Assembly: GCA_035253825.1 (NCBI GenBank)
Contig: DATFBM010000039.1
Span: 1 to 40,054 of the forward strand
Direction: 5' to 3'
Length of the DNA: 40,054 nucleotides
DNA from: JACCTH01 sp035253825
GTDB taxonomy: Bacteria; Actinomycetota; Acidimicrobiia; Spongiisociales; ZC4RG35
Shown: positions 22,228 to 30,018 of the stretch, in pieces
How positions within the stretch are numbered: the first letter of the stretch is position 1
How the letters are laid out: every line of letters starts with the position of its first letter
Position numbers and translations under genes: made by a program
Notes under the pieces: model-generated
Databases searched by the model: none
What the model was told of the DNA's origin: nothing
Seen by the model: only the letters and a program-made list of their open reading frames with translations

Positions 22228-23160
22228 ATGGACACCGGCGAAGGCAAGTTTCAAGCCCTGCTCGAGGCCGAGGAGAAGATCGAGCCCACCGACTGGATGC
22301 CCGAGGGCTACCGCCAGACCCTTATCCGCCAAATCGCCCAGCATGCCCATTCCGAGATCATCGGCATGCAACCGGAGGGAAACTGGATCAGCCGGGCGCC
22401 GACCTTGCGCCGGAAGGCGATTCTCATGGCCAAGGTCCAGGATGAAGCCGGCCACGGTCTTTATCTCTACTCCGCCGCCGAAACCCTGGGTGTGACCCGC
22501 GACCAGTTGATGAATCTGCTCCACACCGGTCGTCAGAAGTACTCCTCGATCTTCAATTACCCCACCCTGTCATGGGCAGATATGGGCGCCATTGGTTGGT
22601 TGGTCGACGGGGCGGCCATCACTAACCAGGTAATGCTCAAACGTTGCTCCTATGGGCCCTACGCGCGGGCGATGGTGAAGATTTGCCTCGAGGAGTCCTT
22701 CCATCAGCGCCAGGGGTACGAGATCATGCTCGCGCTCTGTCGGGGCACCGAGGAGCAGAAGGCGATGGCCCAGGACGCGCTGAATCGCTGGTGGTGGCCT
22801 TCGCTCATGATGTTTGGACCCCACGACTCCGACTCGACTCATTCCGAGCAATCGACCGAGTGGAAGATCAAACGAGTCTCGAACGACGACCTTCGCCAGC
22901 AGTTTGTCGACATGACCGTTCCCCAGGCGGATTACCTCGGTCTCGTCATCCCCGATCCGGACTTGGCATGGAACGAAGATCGCCAGCACTACGACTTTGG
23001 ACCGATCGACTGGGATGAGTTCTGGGCGGTGGTCAAGGGCCACGGACCCATGAATCAGGAACGGATCGAGCACAAGCGCCGGGCATGGGATGAGGGGGCC
23101 TGGGTTCGGGAAGCAGCCGCCGCCTTTGGCGAGCGTGAGCGCAATCGGGGAGCCGCATGA
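22228..23160 (+). CDS. paaA: Phenylacetyl-CoA epoxidase catalytic subunit PaaA
   Basis: PaaA is the di-iron catalytic subunit of the ring-1,2-epoxidase that turns phenylacetyl-CoA into its epoxide using O2 and electrons from PaaE. The 310-residue protein has the ferritin-like ligands: E43 in HAHSEI, E73-x2-H76 in QDEAGHG and E156-x2-H159 in LEESFHQ. YEIMLALCRGTEEQK and WWWPSLMMFGPHDSDS are typical PaaA sequences. The ATG at 22228 sits six bases after a -10 box and needs no Shine-Dalgarno. The stop overlaps paaB as ATGA. Confidence 0.96.
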   Translation: MDTGEGKFQALLEAEEKIEPTDWMPEGYRQTLIRQIAQHAHSEIIGMQPEGNWISRAPTLRRKAILMAKVQDEAGHGLYLYSAAETLGVTRDQLMNLLHTGRQKYSSIFNYPTLSWADMGAIGWLVDGAAITNQVMLKRCSYGPYARAMVKICLEESFHQRQGYEIMLALCRGTEEQKAMAQDALNRWWWPSLMMFGPHDSDSTHSEQSTEWKIKRVSNDDLRQQFVDMTVPQADYLGLVIPDPDLAWNEDRQHYDFGPIDWDEFWAVVKGHGPMNQERIEHKRRAWDEGAWVREAAAAFGERERNRGAA

Positions 23161-23495
23161 CTTATTCGGTGCCCAAGGTCGCCGGCGAGGCCGAAGCCGA
23201 GGTTGGACGTGAGGCGGACTCCGTCTGGCCTTTGTGGGAGGTCTTCATCCGCCAAAAGCGAGGGCTGAGCCATGTACACGCCGGCAGCCTTCATGCCTCC
23301 GACGCCGAAGCAGCCCTGCTCGCGGCCCGCGATGTCTACACCCGCCGCGTGGAGGGCGTGAGCATCTGGGTGGTCTCGTCGGCGGAGATCGTCGCCTCCG
23401 ATCCCGACGACGCACCTGCCTTTTTCGGCTCGATCGAAAAGCCCTACCGCCACGCCACCCACTACGACATCCCCGACGAAGTCGGCCAGATGTGA
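23157..23495 (+). CDS. paaB: Phenylacetyl-CoA epoxidase subunit PaaB
   Basis: A small 112-residue subunit that bridges PaaAC pairs in the epoxidase complex. The family signature is visible: WPLWEVFIRQKRGLSHVHAGSLHA, then DAEAALLAARDVYTRR and SIWVVSS. The first 20 residues are a variable, acidic leader. The ATG overlaps the paaA stop and the end overlaps the paaC GTG as GTGA, so the subunits are translationally coupled. Confidence 0.95.
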   Translation: MTYSVPKVAGEAEAEVGREADSVWPLWEVFIRQKRGLSHVHAGSLHASDAEAALLAARDVYTRRVEGVSIWVVSSAEIVASDPDDAPAFFGSIEKPYRHATHYDIPDEVGQM

Positions 23496-24241
23496 GCATT
23501 CCTCTCGAAACCGTGTCTCCCGCCGCAGGCGGGGAGGGGGACGCCTCCCTTGACGCCATCCTTGCGCACGCCGACGACAACCTGATCCTGGCCCAGCAAC
23601 TTTCGGGCTGGATTGCCGCTGCTCCCGATCTCGAGCTCGACCTGGCTCTCGGCAACATCGCTCTCGATCACCTCGGTGTCGCCCGCGCTTTGTTGGCCCG
23701 CTATGGCGAATTGGAGGGAAAGGGACGGACCGAAGACGACCTGGCGATGACCCGCAGCGAGCGCGAGTTTCGAAACCTCCTGATCTGCGAGCAGCCAAAC
23801 GGCGACTTCGGCCAGACCATTGCTCGTCAACTCCTAGTCGATTGCTATCAGGTGGATCTCTGGGAGCGTCTCAGCGCCCACTCTGACCCGGTGGTCGCCG
23901 GAGTCGCTGCCAAGGCTTTGCTCGAGGCCCGTTACCACTGGCGACACTCCTCCACCTGGGCCAAGCGACTCGGTGCCGGCACCGAGGAAAGCCATCGCCG
24001 CATGCAACTCGGGCTTGACGCCATGACCCGCTTCGTCGACGAGATGTTCGATGACTTTCCAGACCTTCGTCCCAGTTTCGATAGTCGACTTGCTCCGGTC
24101 CTTGCTGGTGCCGGTCTCGAGCTGGCTAACTCTCCCTTCCCACGTCGGGGAGGGCGGCACGGGCTTCATTCCGAGCATTTGGGGCACCTGCTGGCCGACA
24201 TGCAGTGGATGGCTCGCTCCTATCCGGGTGCGAAATGGTGA
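23492..24241 (+). CDS. paaC: Phenylacetyl-CoA epoxidase structural subunit PaaC
   Basis: The 249-residue catalytically silent partner of PaaA, a degenerate ferritin-like fold. Conserved parts include ADDNLILAQQLSGW, LALGNIALDHLG, ARYHWRHSSTW and the C-terminal HSEHLGHLLADMQWMARSYPGA. The GTG at 23492 overlaps the paaB stop; open frame further upstream (to 23234) lies inside paaB. Two oddities are near-identical GC-rich palindromes in the coding region at 23516 and 24131, reading as S-P-rich/Gly-rich inserts in the same frame. They fall at the variable N-terminus and in the loop before the conserved C-terminal helix, so the fold should survive. Confidence 0.94.
   Translation: MSIPLETVSPAAGGEGDASLDAILAHADDNLILAQQLSGWIAAAPDLELDLALGNIALDHLGVARALLARYGELEGKGRTEDDLAMTRSEREFRNLLICEQPNGDFGQTIARQLLVDCYQVDLWERLSAHSDPVVAGVAAKALLEARYHWRHSSTWAKRLGAGTEESHRRMQLGLDAMTRFVDEMFDDFPDLRPSFDSRLAPVLAGAGLELANSPFPRRGGRHGLHSEHLGHLLADMQWMARSYPGAKW
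23516..23538. repeat. GC-rich palindromic element in paaC, copy 1
   Basis: TCTCCC, eight bases, then CGGGGAGGG. CTCCCGCC and GGCGGGGAG can pair around a GCA loop. It matches the element at 24131 in both arms and is read in the same frame (tct ccc = Ser-Pro). Confidence 0.5.
24131..24154. repeat. GC-rich palindromic element in paaC, copy 2
   Basis: TCTCCC, nine bases, then CGGGGAGGG. CCCTTCCC pairs with GGGGAGGG, allowing one G-U pair in RNA. It encodes the Ser-Pro-Phe-Pro-Arg-Arg-Gly-Gly loop of PaaC. Confidence 0.5.
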
Positions 24242-24693
24242 TCGGCATCAAGACCGACCCGGTGGCGATCGTCGCCGGGGTGTGCGACCCGGAGATTCCC
24301 TACCTGTCGATCGTCGATCTTGGCATCGTCCGCTCGATTGAGGCAGACGGAACTCGGGTGACGGTGACGATTACTCCCACCTACTCCGGGTGCCCGGCGA
24401 TGGAGGTCATCAAGTCGAACATCATCGAAGCCATCGAGGCGGAAGGGTTCGAGGCTGTGGTGGTGACCGCATTTGACCCTCCCTGGACCACCGACGACAT
24501 CTCGGATCGAGGTCGTGAGCTTCTGGCTGACAATGGCATCGCTCCACCACAGTTGCCCGGAGCTGTTACCTGTCCGCGTTGCGCCTCCGGCTTCCCGCGC
24601 ACGGTTAGTGAGTTCGGTTCGACGGCCTGCAAGGCATTGATGGTTTGTAGCTCGTGCGGTGAGCCCTTCGATTTCTTCAAGCAACTGCGATGA
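24235..24693 (+). CDS. paaD: PaaD, maturation factor of the epoxidase (MIP18/DUF59 type)
   Basis: A 152-residue protein. The N-terminal DUF59/MIP18 domain has DPEIPYLSIVDLGIVR and TPTYSGCPAMEVI with the conserved Cys. A C-terminal ribbon holds two CxxC pairs (CPRC and CSSC) plus SEFGSTACKAL, as in all PaaD proteins. It is thought to help insert or mature metal centres of the epoxidase complex. The ATG at 24235 (GTG 24238 is an alternative) overlaps the paaC stop by seven bases. The end overlaps paaE as ATGA. Confidence 0.94.
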   Translation: MVIGIKTDPVAIVAGVCDPEIPYLSIVDLGIVRSIEADGTRVTVTITPTYSGCPAMEVIKSNIIEAIEAEGFEAVVVTAFDPPWTTDDISDRGRELLADNGIAPPQLPGAVTCPRCASGFPRTVSEFGSTACKALMVCSSCGEPFDFFKQLR

Positions 24694-25751
24694 CCGGAGC
24701 TGGTTTCCACCGACTGAAGGTGGCGGATGTCGAGCGCCTCACCGACGACGCGGTCGCCATCACCTTCGCCGTGCCCCCGGAGTTGGTGCACGCGTTCGCC
24801 TACTTGCCGGGCCAACACGTAACCGTGAAAGCTGACATTGAGGGCGCCGACATTCGTCGGAGCTACTCGATCTGCTCCAACGCCAACCGGGGCGAGCTTC
24901 GGATCGGCGTCAAGCAGCTCCCCGGCGGAGCTTTCTCGACTTGGGCCAACTCGCGGCTTCTTCCCGGGATCGAGCTGGAGGTGATGTCTCCGGTCGGTGA
25001 GTTCACCACCGAACCGCGACCGATCCACTATGGAGCAGTCGCAGTGGGAAGCGGTATCACACCCGTTCTCTCGCTGATCTCAACGTTTCTGGAATCCGAG
25101 CCCGGATGCCGGTTCACCGTCATATTCGGCAATCGCGGCGCCGAAAGCGTGATGTTCCTCGACGAGCTCGAGGGCCTTAAGGATCGGTTCCCGACCCGGC
25201 TTCATCTCATCCATGTTCTCAGCCGAGAAAGCGGGGTCACTTCGCTCTTCACCGGCCGGCTCGACCGCACTCGGTTGGAGGAAATCCTCGACCGGGTCGT
25301 CGATCCCCTTCAGCCCGAAGAGTGGTTTCTTTGCGGGCCGTTCGAGATGGTGATGGCTGCCCGTGAGCTTCTCGAGGATCGAGGCATCCCAGCCCATCTG
25401 GTCCACGATGAACTCTTCTTCGCCGGGCCGCTCGATCTCAATTCTCTCCCTGCCGAGCCGGAGGCTGTTGAGGGGACCGTTGCTCTCGAGCTCACCCTCG
25501 ACGGCCGCCGCAGCATGACTCGCATGCGGCCCGAGACCTCGATTCTCGATGCCGCCTTACGGGTTCGTCCCGAGCTCCCGTATTCGTGCAAGGGCGGGAT
25601 GTGCGCCAGTTGCAAGGCCCGGATGGTGGAGGGGAAGGTGGCGATGGAGAGGAATTGGGCCCTGATCGACTCCGAGGTCGATGCCGGGTACGTCCTCACC
25701 TGCCAGTCGCATCCGCTGACCGATTCTGTTTCGGTGGATTACGACGTATGA
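24690..25751 (+). CDS. paaE: Phenylacetyl-CoA epoxidase reductase PaaE
   Basis: A 353-residue electron-transfer subunit that passes electrons from NADPH to PaaA. In order: FAD domain with RRSYSIC (about 51-57), NAD(P) domain with GSGITPVLSLI and LCGPFEMV, and a C-terminal plant-type [2Fe-2S] ferredoxin with CKGGMCASCKA plus the fourth Cys in LTCQSHP. A longer linker, rich in Pro and Glu, joins the last two domains. It is coupled by ATGA overlaps to paaD and to the regulator gene that follows. Confidence 0.95.
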   Translation: MTGAGFHRLKVADVERLTDDAVAITFAVPPELVHAFAYLPGQHVTVKADIEGADIRRSYSICSNANRGELRIGVKQLPGGAFSTWANSRLLPGIELEVMSPVGEFTTEPRPIHYGAVAVGSGITPVLSLISTFLESEPGCRFTVIFGNRGAESVMFLDELEGLKDRFPTRLHLIHVLSRESGVTSLFTGRLDRTRLEEILDRVVDPLQPEEWFLCGPFEMVMAARELLEDRGIPAHLVHDELFFAGPLDLNSLPAEPEAVEGTVALELTLDGRRSMTRMRPETSILDAALRVRPELPYSCKGGMCASCKARMVEGKVAMERNWALIDSEVDAGYVLTCQSHPLTDSVSVDYDV

Positions 25752-26344
25752 CCGTCACCCGATCCCGCACCCGCCAGGACGTGGTAGCCGCAGCCGGCCG
25801 GTTGTTTGCCTCCCGGGGTTATCACGGAACGTCGATGCGCGACTTGGCCCGGGAAGTGGGCCTGCTCGGCTCATCTCTCTACAGCCACATCGACTCGAAG
25901 GCGGATCTGCTGGTTGAAGTCGTCGAGCAGGGTGGTGCCCTCTTCCAGGCGTCAGCCGATCGGGTGCAAAACGAAGGGGGTTCGGGAGCTGAGCAACTGG
26001 CCGCTCTGGTCCAGGGCCACGTCGACGTCGTCTTGGATCACATCGACGAGGCCCGCACCTTTTTGTATGAAGCAGACGCTCTCGACGAAACCCACCGCCA
26101 ACGGGTGCTCGCCGCTCGCGACAAGTACGAGAAGGTCTTCCGACAGGTACTACTTGACGGGAGCAAAGATGGTTCGTTCCGGCTCGATCTCGATCCCGCC
26201 GTTGGCGCCATCATGATTCTCTCGATCTTGAACGCTGTTGAGCGCTGGTATCGCCCTGGGGGCCGCCTCGATCGCCTCCAACTGGCTCGGGAGATCCTCC
26301 GATTCTGCACCACCGGCCTGGGCGCAAACGAACCTAATGTTTGA
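25748..26344 (+). CDS. paaR: TetR-family repressor of the paa operon
   Basis: A 198-residue TetR protein with an HTH around residues 25-47 (TSMRDLAREVGLLGSSLYSH). The C-terminal domain is helical, as in PaaR/KstR2-like sensors of acyl-CoA ligands. It starts inside the paaE stop (ATGA) and is the last gene of the operon. It is the best candidate to bind the 26-bp palindrome at 22195, with phenylacetyl-CoA as likely inducer; both points are inferred from other PaaR systems. Frame upstream of 25748 belongs to paaE. Confidence 0.85.
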   Translation: MTVTRSRTRQDVVAAAGRLFASRGYHGTSMRDLAREVGLLGSSLYSHIDSKADLLVEVVEQGGALFQASADRVQNEGGSGAEQLAALVQGHVDVVLDHIDEARTFLYEADALDETHRQRVLAARDKYEKVFRQVLLDGSKDGSFRLDLDPAVGAIMILSILNAVERWYRPGGRLDRLQLAREILRFCTTGLGANEPNV

Positions 26345-26345
26345 G

Positions 26346-26376
26346 ACCGCGCTTTCCGCCGAAAGTAGCCCGCGGT
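26346..26376 (+). terminator. Two-part hairpin after paaR
   Basis: ACCGCG-CTTTC, a CGCC loop, GAAAG, a five-base bulge, then CGCGGT. It starts two bases after the stop of the paa operon. Only a short T-run follows, so efficiency is uncertain. Confidence 0.45.
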
Positions 26377-26437
26377 TTGCTGGCAATCAGGGTGTTACCG
26401 GATTGCACCGTGCTCAGTGCCCGGCCAACCTGATCTC

Positions 26438-26881
26438 ATGACCAGCAACGCTCCCCGCCTGGGAGTCATCATCGGATTGGTCGTGGTGGCCTTGGTGGTG
26501 GCGGCCGCAGTCGTCAACGCTGTGCGTCCCCCCGAGCAATTCTCTCGCGACACGCCCGAAGGCACCGTCCAGGCATTTCTCGTCGCCCTCAACGATGAGG
26601 ACTACGACGGCGCTCATGCCTTGCTGTCCGAAGAATCGAGGGAGGAGTGCACTCCCGCCGACCTCGCTCGCGATCGCACCGAGGCGACTCGAATCGTCGT
26701 CGACGATGTCACCGAAGCGGGCCAGACCGTCATTGTCGATCTCGACGTGATGGTGACCGAGGCGAGCGACGGGTTTGAGCCTTACCGTTACGAGACTCAA
26801 ATGAGCTTCACGCTGATTCGGGAGGGGGGCTCGCTCTTCATCGACGAACTGCCGTACTACATCTTCTGCTCGGGGGTCTGA
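26438..26881 (+). CDS. Single-pass membrane protein with an NTF2-like extracytoplasmic domain, unknown function
   Basis: A 147-residue protein. Residues about 8-29 form one transmembrane helix (LGVIIGLVVVALVVAAAVV). The rest looks extracytoplasmic and acidic. GTVQAFLVALNDEDYDGAHALL resembles the start of small NTF2-like/DUF4878 domains, with a Cys pair (EECTPAD and YIFCSGV) that could form a disulfide. The ATG at 26438 is preferred; an in-frame GTG at 26417 is possible. Neither has a clear Shine-Dalgarno. It lies three bases before the next membrane-protein gene and probably works with it. Confidence 0.7.
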   Translation: MTSNAPRLGVIIGLVVVALVVAAAVVNAVRPPEQFSRDTPEGTVQAFLVALNDEDYDGAHALLSEESREECTPADLARDRTEATRIVVDDVTEAGQTVIVDLDVMVTEASDGFEPYRYETQMSFTLIREGGSLFIDELPYYIFCSGV

Positions 26882-26884
26882 GAC

Positions 26885-28534
26885 ATGACTCTCATTTTTC
26901 TTCTTCTCATCGTCGTCGCCGCGGTCATCGCTCTGCCCCTGGTGTCGGTCGCGCGCCGGCCGCGGACGGGATCTGGCAGCTCGGTGGCCGAAATCGTCTC
27001 TTACCTGATCCTGGTCGTCGCCACGGTTCTTGCCACAACTTCTTTCTCGTCGCTGGTCGAGTCGATCCTCCCTGGTGACGGCGTCCTCTTCAACGATCCA
27101 GGCGACGTTGCTCTCACCCTCTCGAACTTGATCGTCTCCGGGGCGGTATGGGCCTCGGTGTGGATCGCCTTTGAGCGGCGGCGGGGCAACGCGACGAGTC
27201 CCGGGCGCGGCCTCTATCTGGCGGTGTCGATCGCCATCGCACTTTCGGTGGTGGTCGTGGCGGTCATCCGACTCCTGGCTTTCACCCTCGACCTGGCCGA
27301 ATACCAATCATCGGCGGTGGCTCAGTTACTGACATTCGGGGCCCTCTGGTGGCTACTCGAACGATGGCGCGGGCAAGGCGGCGATGAACTCGACGAGATT
27401 CGCCTCGTATGGGGATCCTTAGTCGGACTCGGGCTCGCGATCGCTGGAGCCAGCTTTGTTCTATACGGCAGCCTCTCCACCCTGTTCGAAAGTGAAGTCG
27501 TTCTCCTCGGAGAAAATCCGCTCTATGTCGATCTGAAGTGGGGGGCGGTTCTGCTCGTCGTCGGCCTCCCCCTGTTCATCTTCTTCTGGTTGCGGCGGAT
27601 GGCGCGGCGGTCCGGAATCTTGCGTGACGTCTATGCCGGCGCGGTGGCGGTCATTGCCTGGTTCACCGCGGCCACGGCTTTCATCGCCCTGGTCTATCTG
27701 GGGGCGGTCCTACTTCTCAATTTGGCGGACTTCGATACCGGCGACGCCGCTCCGGGTCTGCTGACCAGCCTTCTCGTCGGCCTCGCCGCCTACTGGCATC
27801 ATCGGCCACTGCTCGGCAAAGAACGGACCGAACCGGTGCGGGCGGTGGAGTACCTGTTCGGGGCGAGCTCGCTGCTGGGCTTCGCTGGCTCTCTCATCTT
27901 TCTAGCCGGACTGGTCTTCTCGACACTGGGTTCGACAACCCTGATCGATGATGAAGGGCGATCGTTCATCGCCGCCATTGTGAGCTTGGTGGTGACCGGT
28001 GCTCTGACGGTGCGCTACTGGGGAAAGGTGCTCACCCTGGACGAACCTCGTTCCCCTTCCCGCCGCGCGGCGCTCTTGTTCCTCTTCTTCAGTTCCGCAG
28101 TCACCGCGGGCATCGCTCTGATCACGGTGTTGTTCGTCCTTCTCCGAGCCGCTTTGGCGAGCGACACCTCCGACCTGGGTGAGCCGCTGGCATGGGGCAT
28201 ACCCACCATGCTGGTATCCGGCGCCCTCACCTGGCACGCCGCCAAATTGCGTCGCGACAGGGCTCCCTCCGCTTCTCCGGTCACCGCGGCGACCGCCCCC
28301 GCCGTGGCACCGGCCAAAGCTTCCGGGAACCGGACAGTAACCCTGGTGGCAAGCGACCCCGGGCCCCTGCCGCAAATGATCGAGAAGATGCGGTTTCTGC
28401 GCCGGGTCGATGGAATCGGGGTGGTTGACCAGGCCCGCGCCGACGAGATCGTCGCCGCCCTCTCCCGCCTCGATTCTCCTGCAGCGATGGTGACCGTCGA
28501 CGGATCCGGTTTTCAGGTGCTTCCGATCGCCTGA
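26885..28534 (+). CDS. Polytopic membrane protein of unknown function
   Basis: A 549-residue protein with about 12 hydrophobic helices between residues 1 and 450, grouped in repeated blocks of four, reminiscent of DUF5671 proteins. Loops between helices carry Arg clusters (FERRRGN, WLRRMARR). A soluble C-terminal tail of about 90 residues has VTLVASDPGPLPQMIEKMRFLR and a DQARADEIVAAL segment. No transporter or enzyme motif is evident. It sits between a single-helix protein and a methyltransferase-like gene with gaps of three and six bases, so the three form one unit. Confidence 0.75.
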   Translation: MTLIFLLLIVVAAVIALPLVSVARRPRTGSGSSVAEIVSYLILVVATVLATTSFSSLVESILPGDGVLFNDPGDVALTLSNLIVSGAVWASVWIAFERRRGNATSPGRGLYLAVSIAIALSVVVVAVIRLLAFTLDLAEYQSSAVAQLLTFGALWWLLERWRGQGGDELDEIRLVWGSLVGLGLAIAGASFVLYGSLSTLFESEVVLLGENPLYVDLKWGAVLLVVGLPLFIFFWLRRMARRSGILRDVYAGAVAVIAWFTAATAFIALVYLGAVLLLNLADFDTGDAAPGLLTSLLVGLAAYWHHRPLLGKERTEPVRAVEYLFGASSLLGFAGSLIFLAGLVFSTLGSTTLIDDEGRSFIAAIVSLVVTGALTVRYWGKVLTLDEPRSPSRRAALLFLFFSSAVTAGIALITVLFVLLRAALASDTSDLGEPLAWGIPTMLVSGALTWHAAKLRRDRAPSASPVTAATAPAVAPAKASGNRTVTLVASDPGPLPQMIEKMRFLRRVDGIGVVDQARADEIVAALSRLDSPAAMVTVDGSGFQVLPIA

Positions 28535-28540
28535 ACGAAC

Positions 28541-29629
28541 ATGGCGCGCTTCTTCGATACTCGAGCGGCGTACACCATGTTCGTCAACGCCACCGACGAG
28601 AAGGTGGTGGTGGCCGATCGCATCGCTCAGGAAGCCGAGAGGCTGACGTTGTCACAGCCCGGTCTCCGGATCTTCGACGCCGGCATGGGGGACGGGGCGC
28701 TTCTCACGAACCTCATGCGTCGGCTCCACCGGCGCTGGACCTACGTCCCCTGGCTGGCGGTGGCCAAGGAGATCTCGATCGAGGACGTCCGCCAGGGATT
28801 AGCCCGCCTCCCGGATCGCTTTCTCGAGCATCCCGAGATGGTGGTGGTGGTCACCAACCTTCGTTTCGCCGACGCTCCCGATCTGAACGTCGGCCCTTCT
28901 GGTCGATGGCGAGAGGTGGCCCTGGCCGGGACCACCAGCGCCGAGTTTGGGGAACAGATCTCCGAGCTCTTCGGTCAAATTGCGGCCGATTGGCAGATCA
29001 CCACCAGCGAGAAAACGGGCAATCCGATCAACGTCCATCCTGCCGCCCTGGTTCTTTATCGCAAGGATCATCGGTTCCTCCTCGACCCTCTCATCCCTCG
29101 CCGCGGGGGAACGATTAGATACGACCTGGCGATCGCCTCCCAGGCTTATCGCGCTCGCACCCCCCTCGAGCGCAAAGTCGGGCTGGTGGTGGCTCCTCTG
29201 GCTCGAGCCCTGGCCCCGGGTGGGTTGCTCTTGGGTGTCCAGGCAGCCGGCGACGACCCCGGGATGGAGATCATCCGCGGGGTCTGGCCTGATGAGCAGC
29301 CCTTCACTCACTCGGGGTCCGATGTCGTGGCCGAGGCGGGGCGCCAGTTAGCCGATGAGTCTGACCTGACCTTTCCGGTTCTGAGTGATGACGAGTCGAT
29401 CTTTCGCTTCTCTCTCCACACGATGCCTTCGGAGGAGGCGGCCCACATCGGCACATCGTCGGTGGTTGCCGCCTGGAACGCGGCCACCTATGTGGCGCAA
29501 ATCGATGAAGCGCGCCTGGCCAAAGCGATGAGCACGGGCCTTTATCTCGATGCGACCCGGGCGGTGATGGAGAGGTACGGACAAGTCTGGTGGAACGACG
29601 AACTCTTTCAGATCAGGAGAAAGGCCTGA
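28541..29629 (+). CDS. SAM-dependent methyltransferase-like protein, unknown substrate
   Basis: A 362-residue soluble protein. A glycine-rich motif I, LRIFDAGMGDGALL (about 42-55), indicates a class I methyltransferase fold, and APLARALAPGGLLLGVQ (about 220-236) resembles the later strand-4/5 region. The insertion between them is longer than usual (about 150 residues) and has no recognised domain. The family is not identified. It follows the membrane-protein gene by six bases, which suggests a role in modifying a membrane or exported compound; that is speculation. Confidence 0.7.
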   Translation: MARFFDTRAAYTMFVNATDEKVVVADRIAQEAERLTLSQPGLRIFDAGMGDGALLTNLMRRLHRRWTYVPWLAVAKEISIEDVRQGLARLPDRFLEHPEMVVVVTNLRFADAPDLNVGPSGRWREVALAGTTSAEFGEQISELFGQIAADWQITTSEKTGNPINVHPAALVLYRKDHRFLLDPLIPRRGGTIRYDLAIASQAYRARTPLERKVGLVVAPLARALAPGGLLLGVQAAGDDPGMEIIRGVWPDEQPFTHSGSDVVAEAGRQLADESDLTFPVLSDDESIFRFSLHTMPSEEAAHIGTSSVVAAWNAATYVAQIDEARLAKAMSTGLYLDATRAVMERYGQVWWNDELFQIRRKA

Positions 29630-29643
29630 CTTTCGCCACCGGC

Positions 29644-29669
29644 GTTTGTCCGACGCGCCTCATGGGTAG
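29644..29669 (+). promoter_or_regulatory. SigB/SigF-like promoter of the GlsB-family gene
   Basis: GTTT (29644-29647), 16 bases, then GGGTAG (29664-29669). Both boxes and the spacing equal the otsA promoter at 5362-5337. Transcription would start near 29677, leaving a leader of about 35 bases with a GGGAGAG Shine-Dalgarno. Confidence 0.55.
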
Positions 29670-29711
29670 CGTTTATCTTGGATTTGGCCATCCGCAAACA
29701 AAGGGAGAGAA

Positions 29712-29966
29712 ATGGCAATCATTTGGTTCCTGATCGTCGGTCTCGTCGCTGGTTTCTTGGCGCGAGCACTCGTACCAGGTCGGGATGCGATGGGATTCCT
29801 TCCCACCCTGTTACTGGGGATCGTCGGGAGTTTTGTGGGTGGACTGCTGGCGGTGCTTTTCACCAGCCGGACATTCAACGAGTTCTCGACCACCGGCCTG
29901 ATCGGGTCGATCATTGGCGCCATCGTCGCCCTCCTTATCTGGAGACAGGTCAAGAGCCGCGCCTAG
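29712..29966 (+). CDS. GlsB/YeaQ/YmgE-family stress-response membrane protein
   Basis: An 84-residue protein with three hydrophobic helices and the family pattern: IIWFLIVGLVAGFLARALVPG, a Gly-rich LLGIVGSFVGGLL and GLIGSIIGAIVALLIW. Members are induced by general or envelope stress in several phyla; the molecular function is unknown. The ATG has a good GGGAGAG Shine-Dalgarno eight to nine bases upstream. The upstream GTTT/GGGTAG element suggests stress-sigma control in common with trehalose synthesis. A bidirectional terminator follows. Confidence 0.92.
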   Translation: MAIIWFLIVGLVAGFLARALVPGRDAMGFLPTLLLGIVGSFVGGLLAVLFTSRTFNEFSTTGLIGSIIGAIVALLIWRQVKSRA

Positions 29967-29975
29967 TTCTTTCAT

Positions 29976-30006
29976 AGCGCGGATTTTTCGTTGAGAAATC
30001 CGCGCT
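29976..30006. terminator. Bidirectional terminator hairpin
   Basis: Perfect 11-bp stem, AGCGCGGATTT and AAATCCGCGCT, with a nine-base loop, between the convergent stress-protein and lipoprotein genes. A-rich and T-rich stretches in the stem and short pyrimidine tails let it serve both strands. Confidence 0.8.
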
Positions 30007-30018
30007 TTCGCGCCCTTC

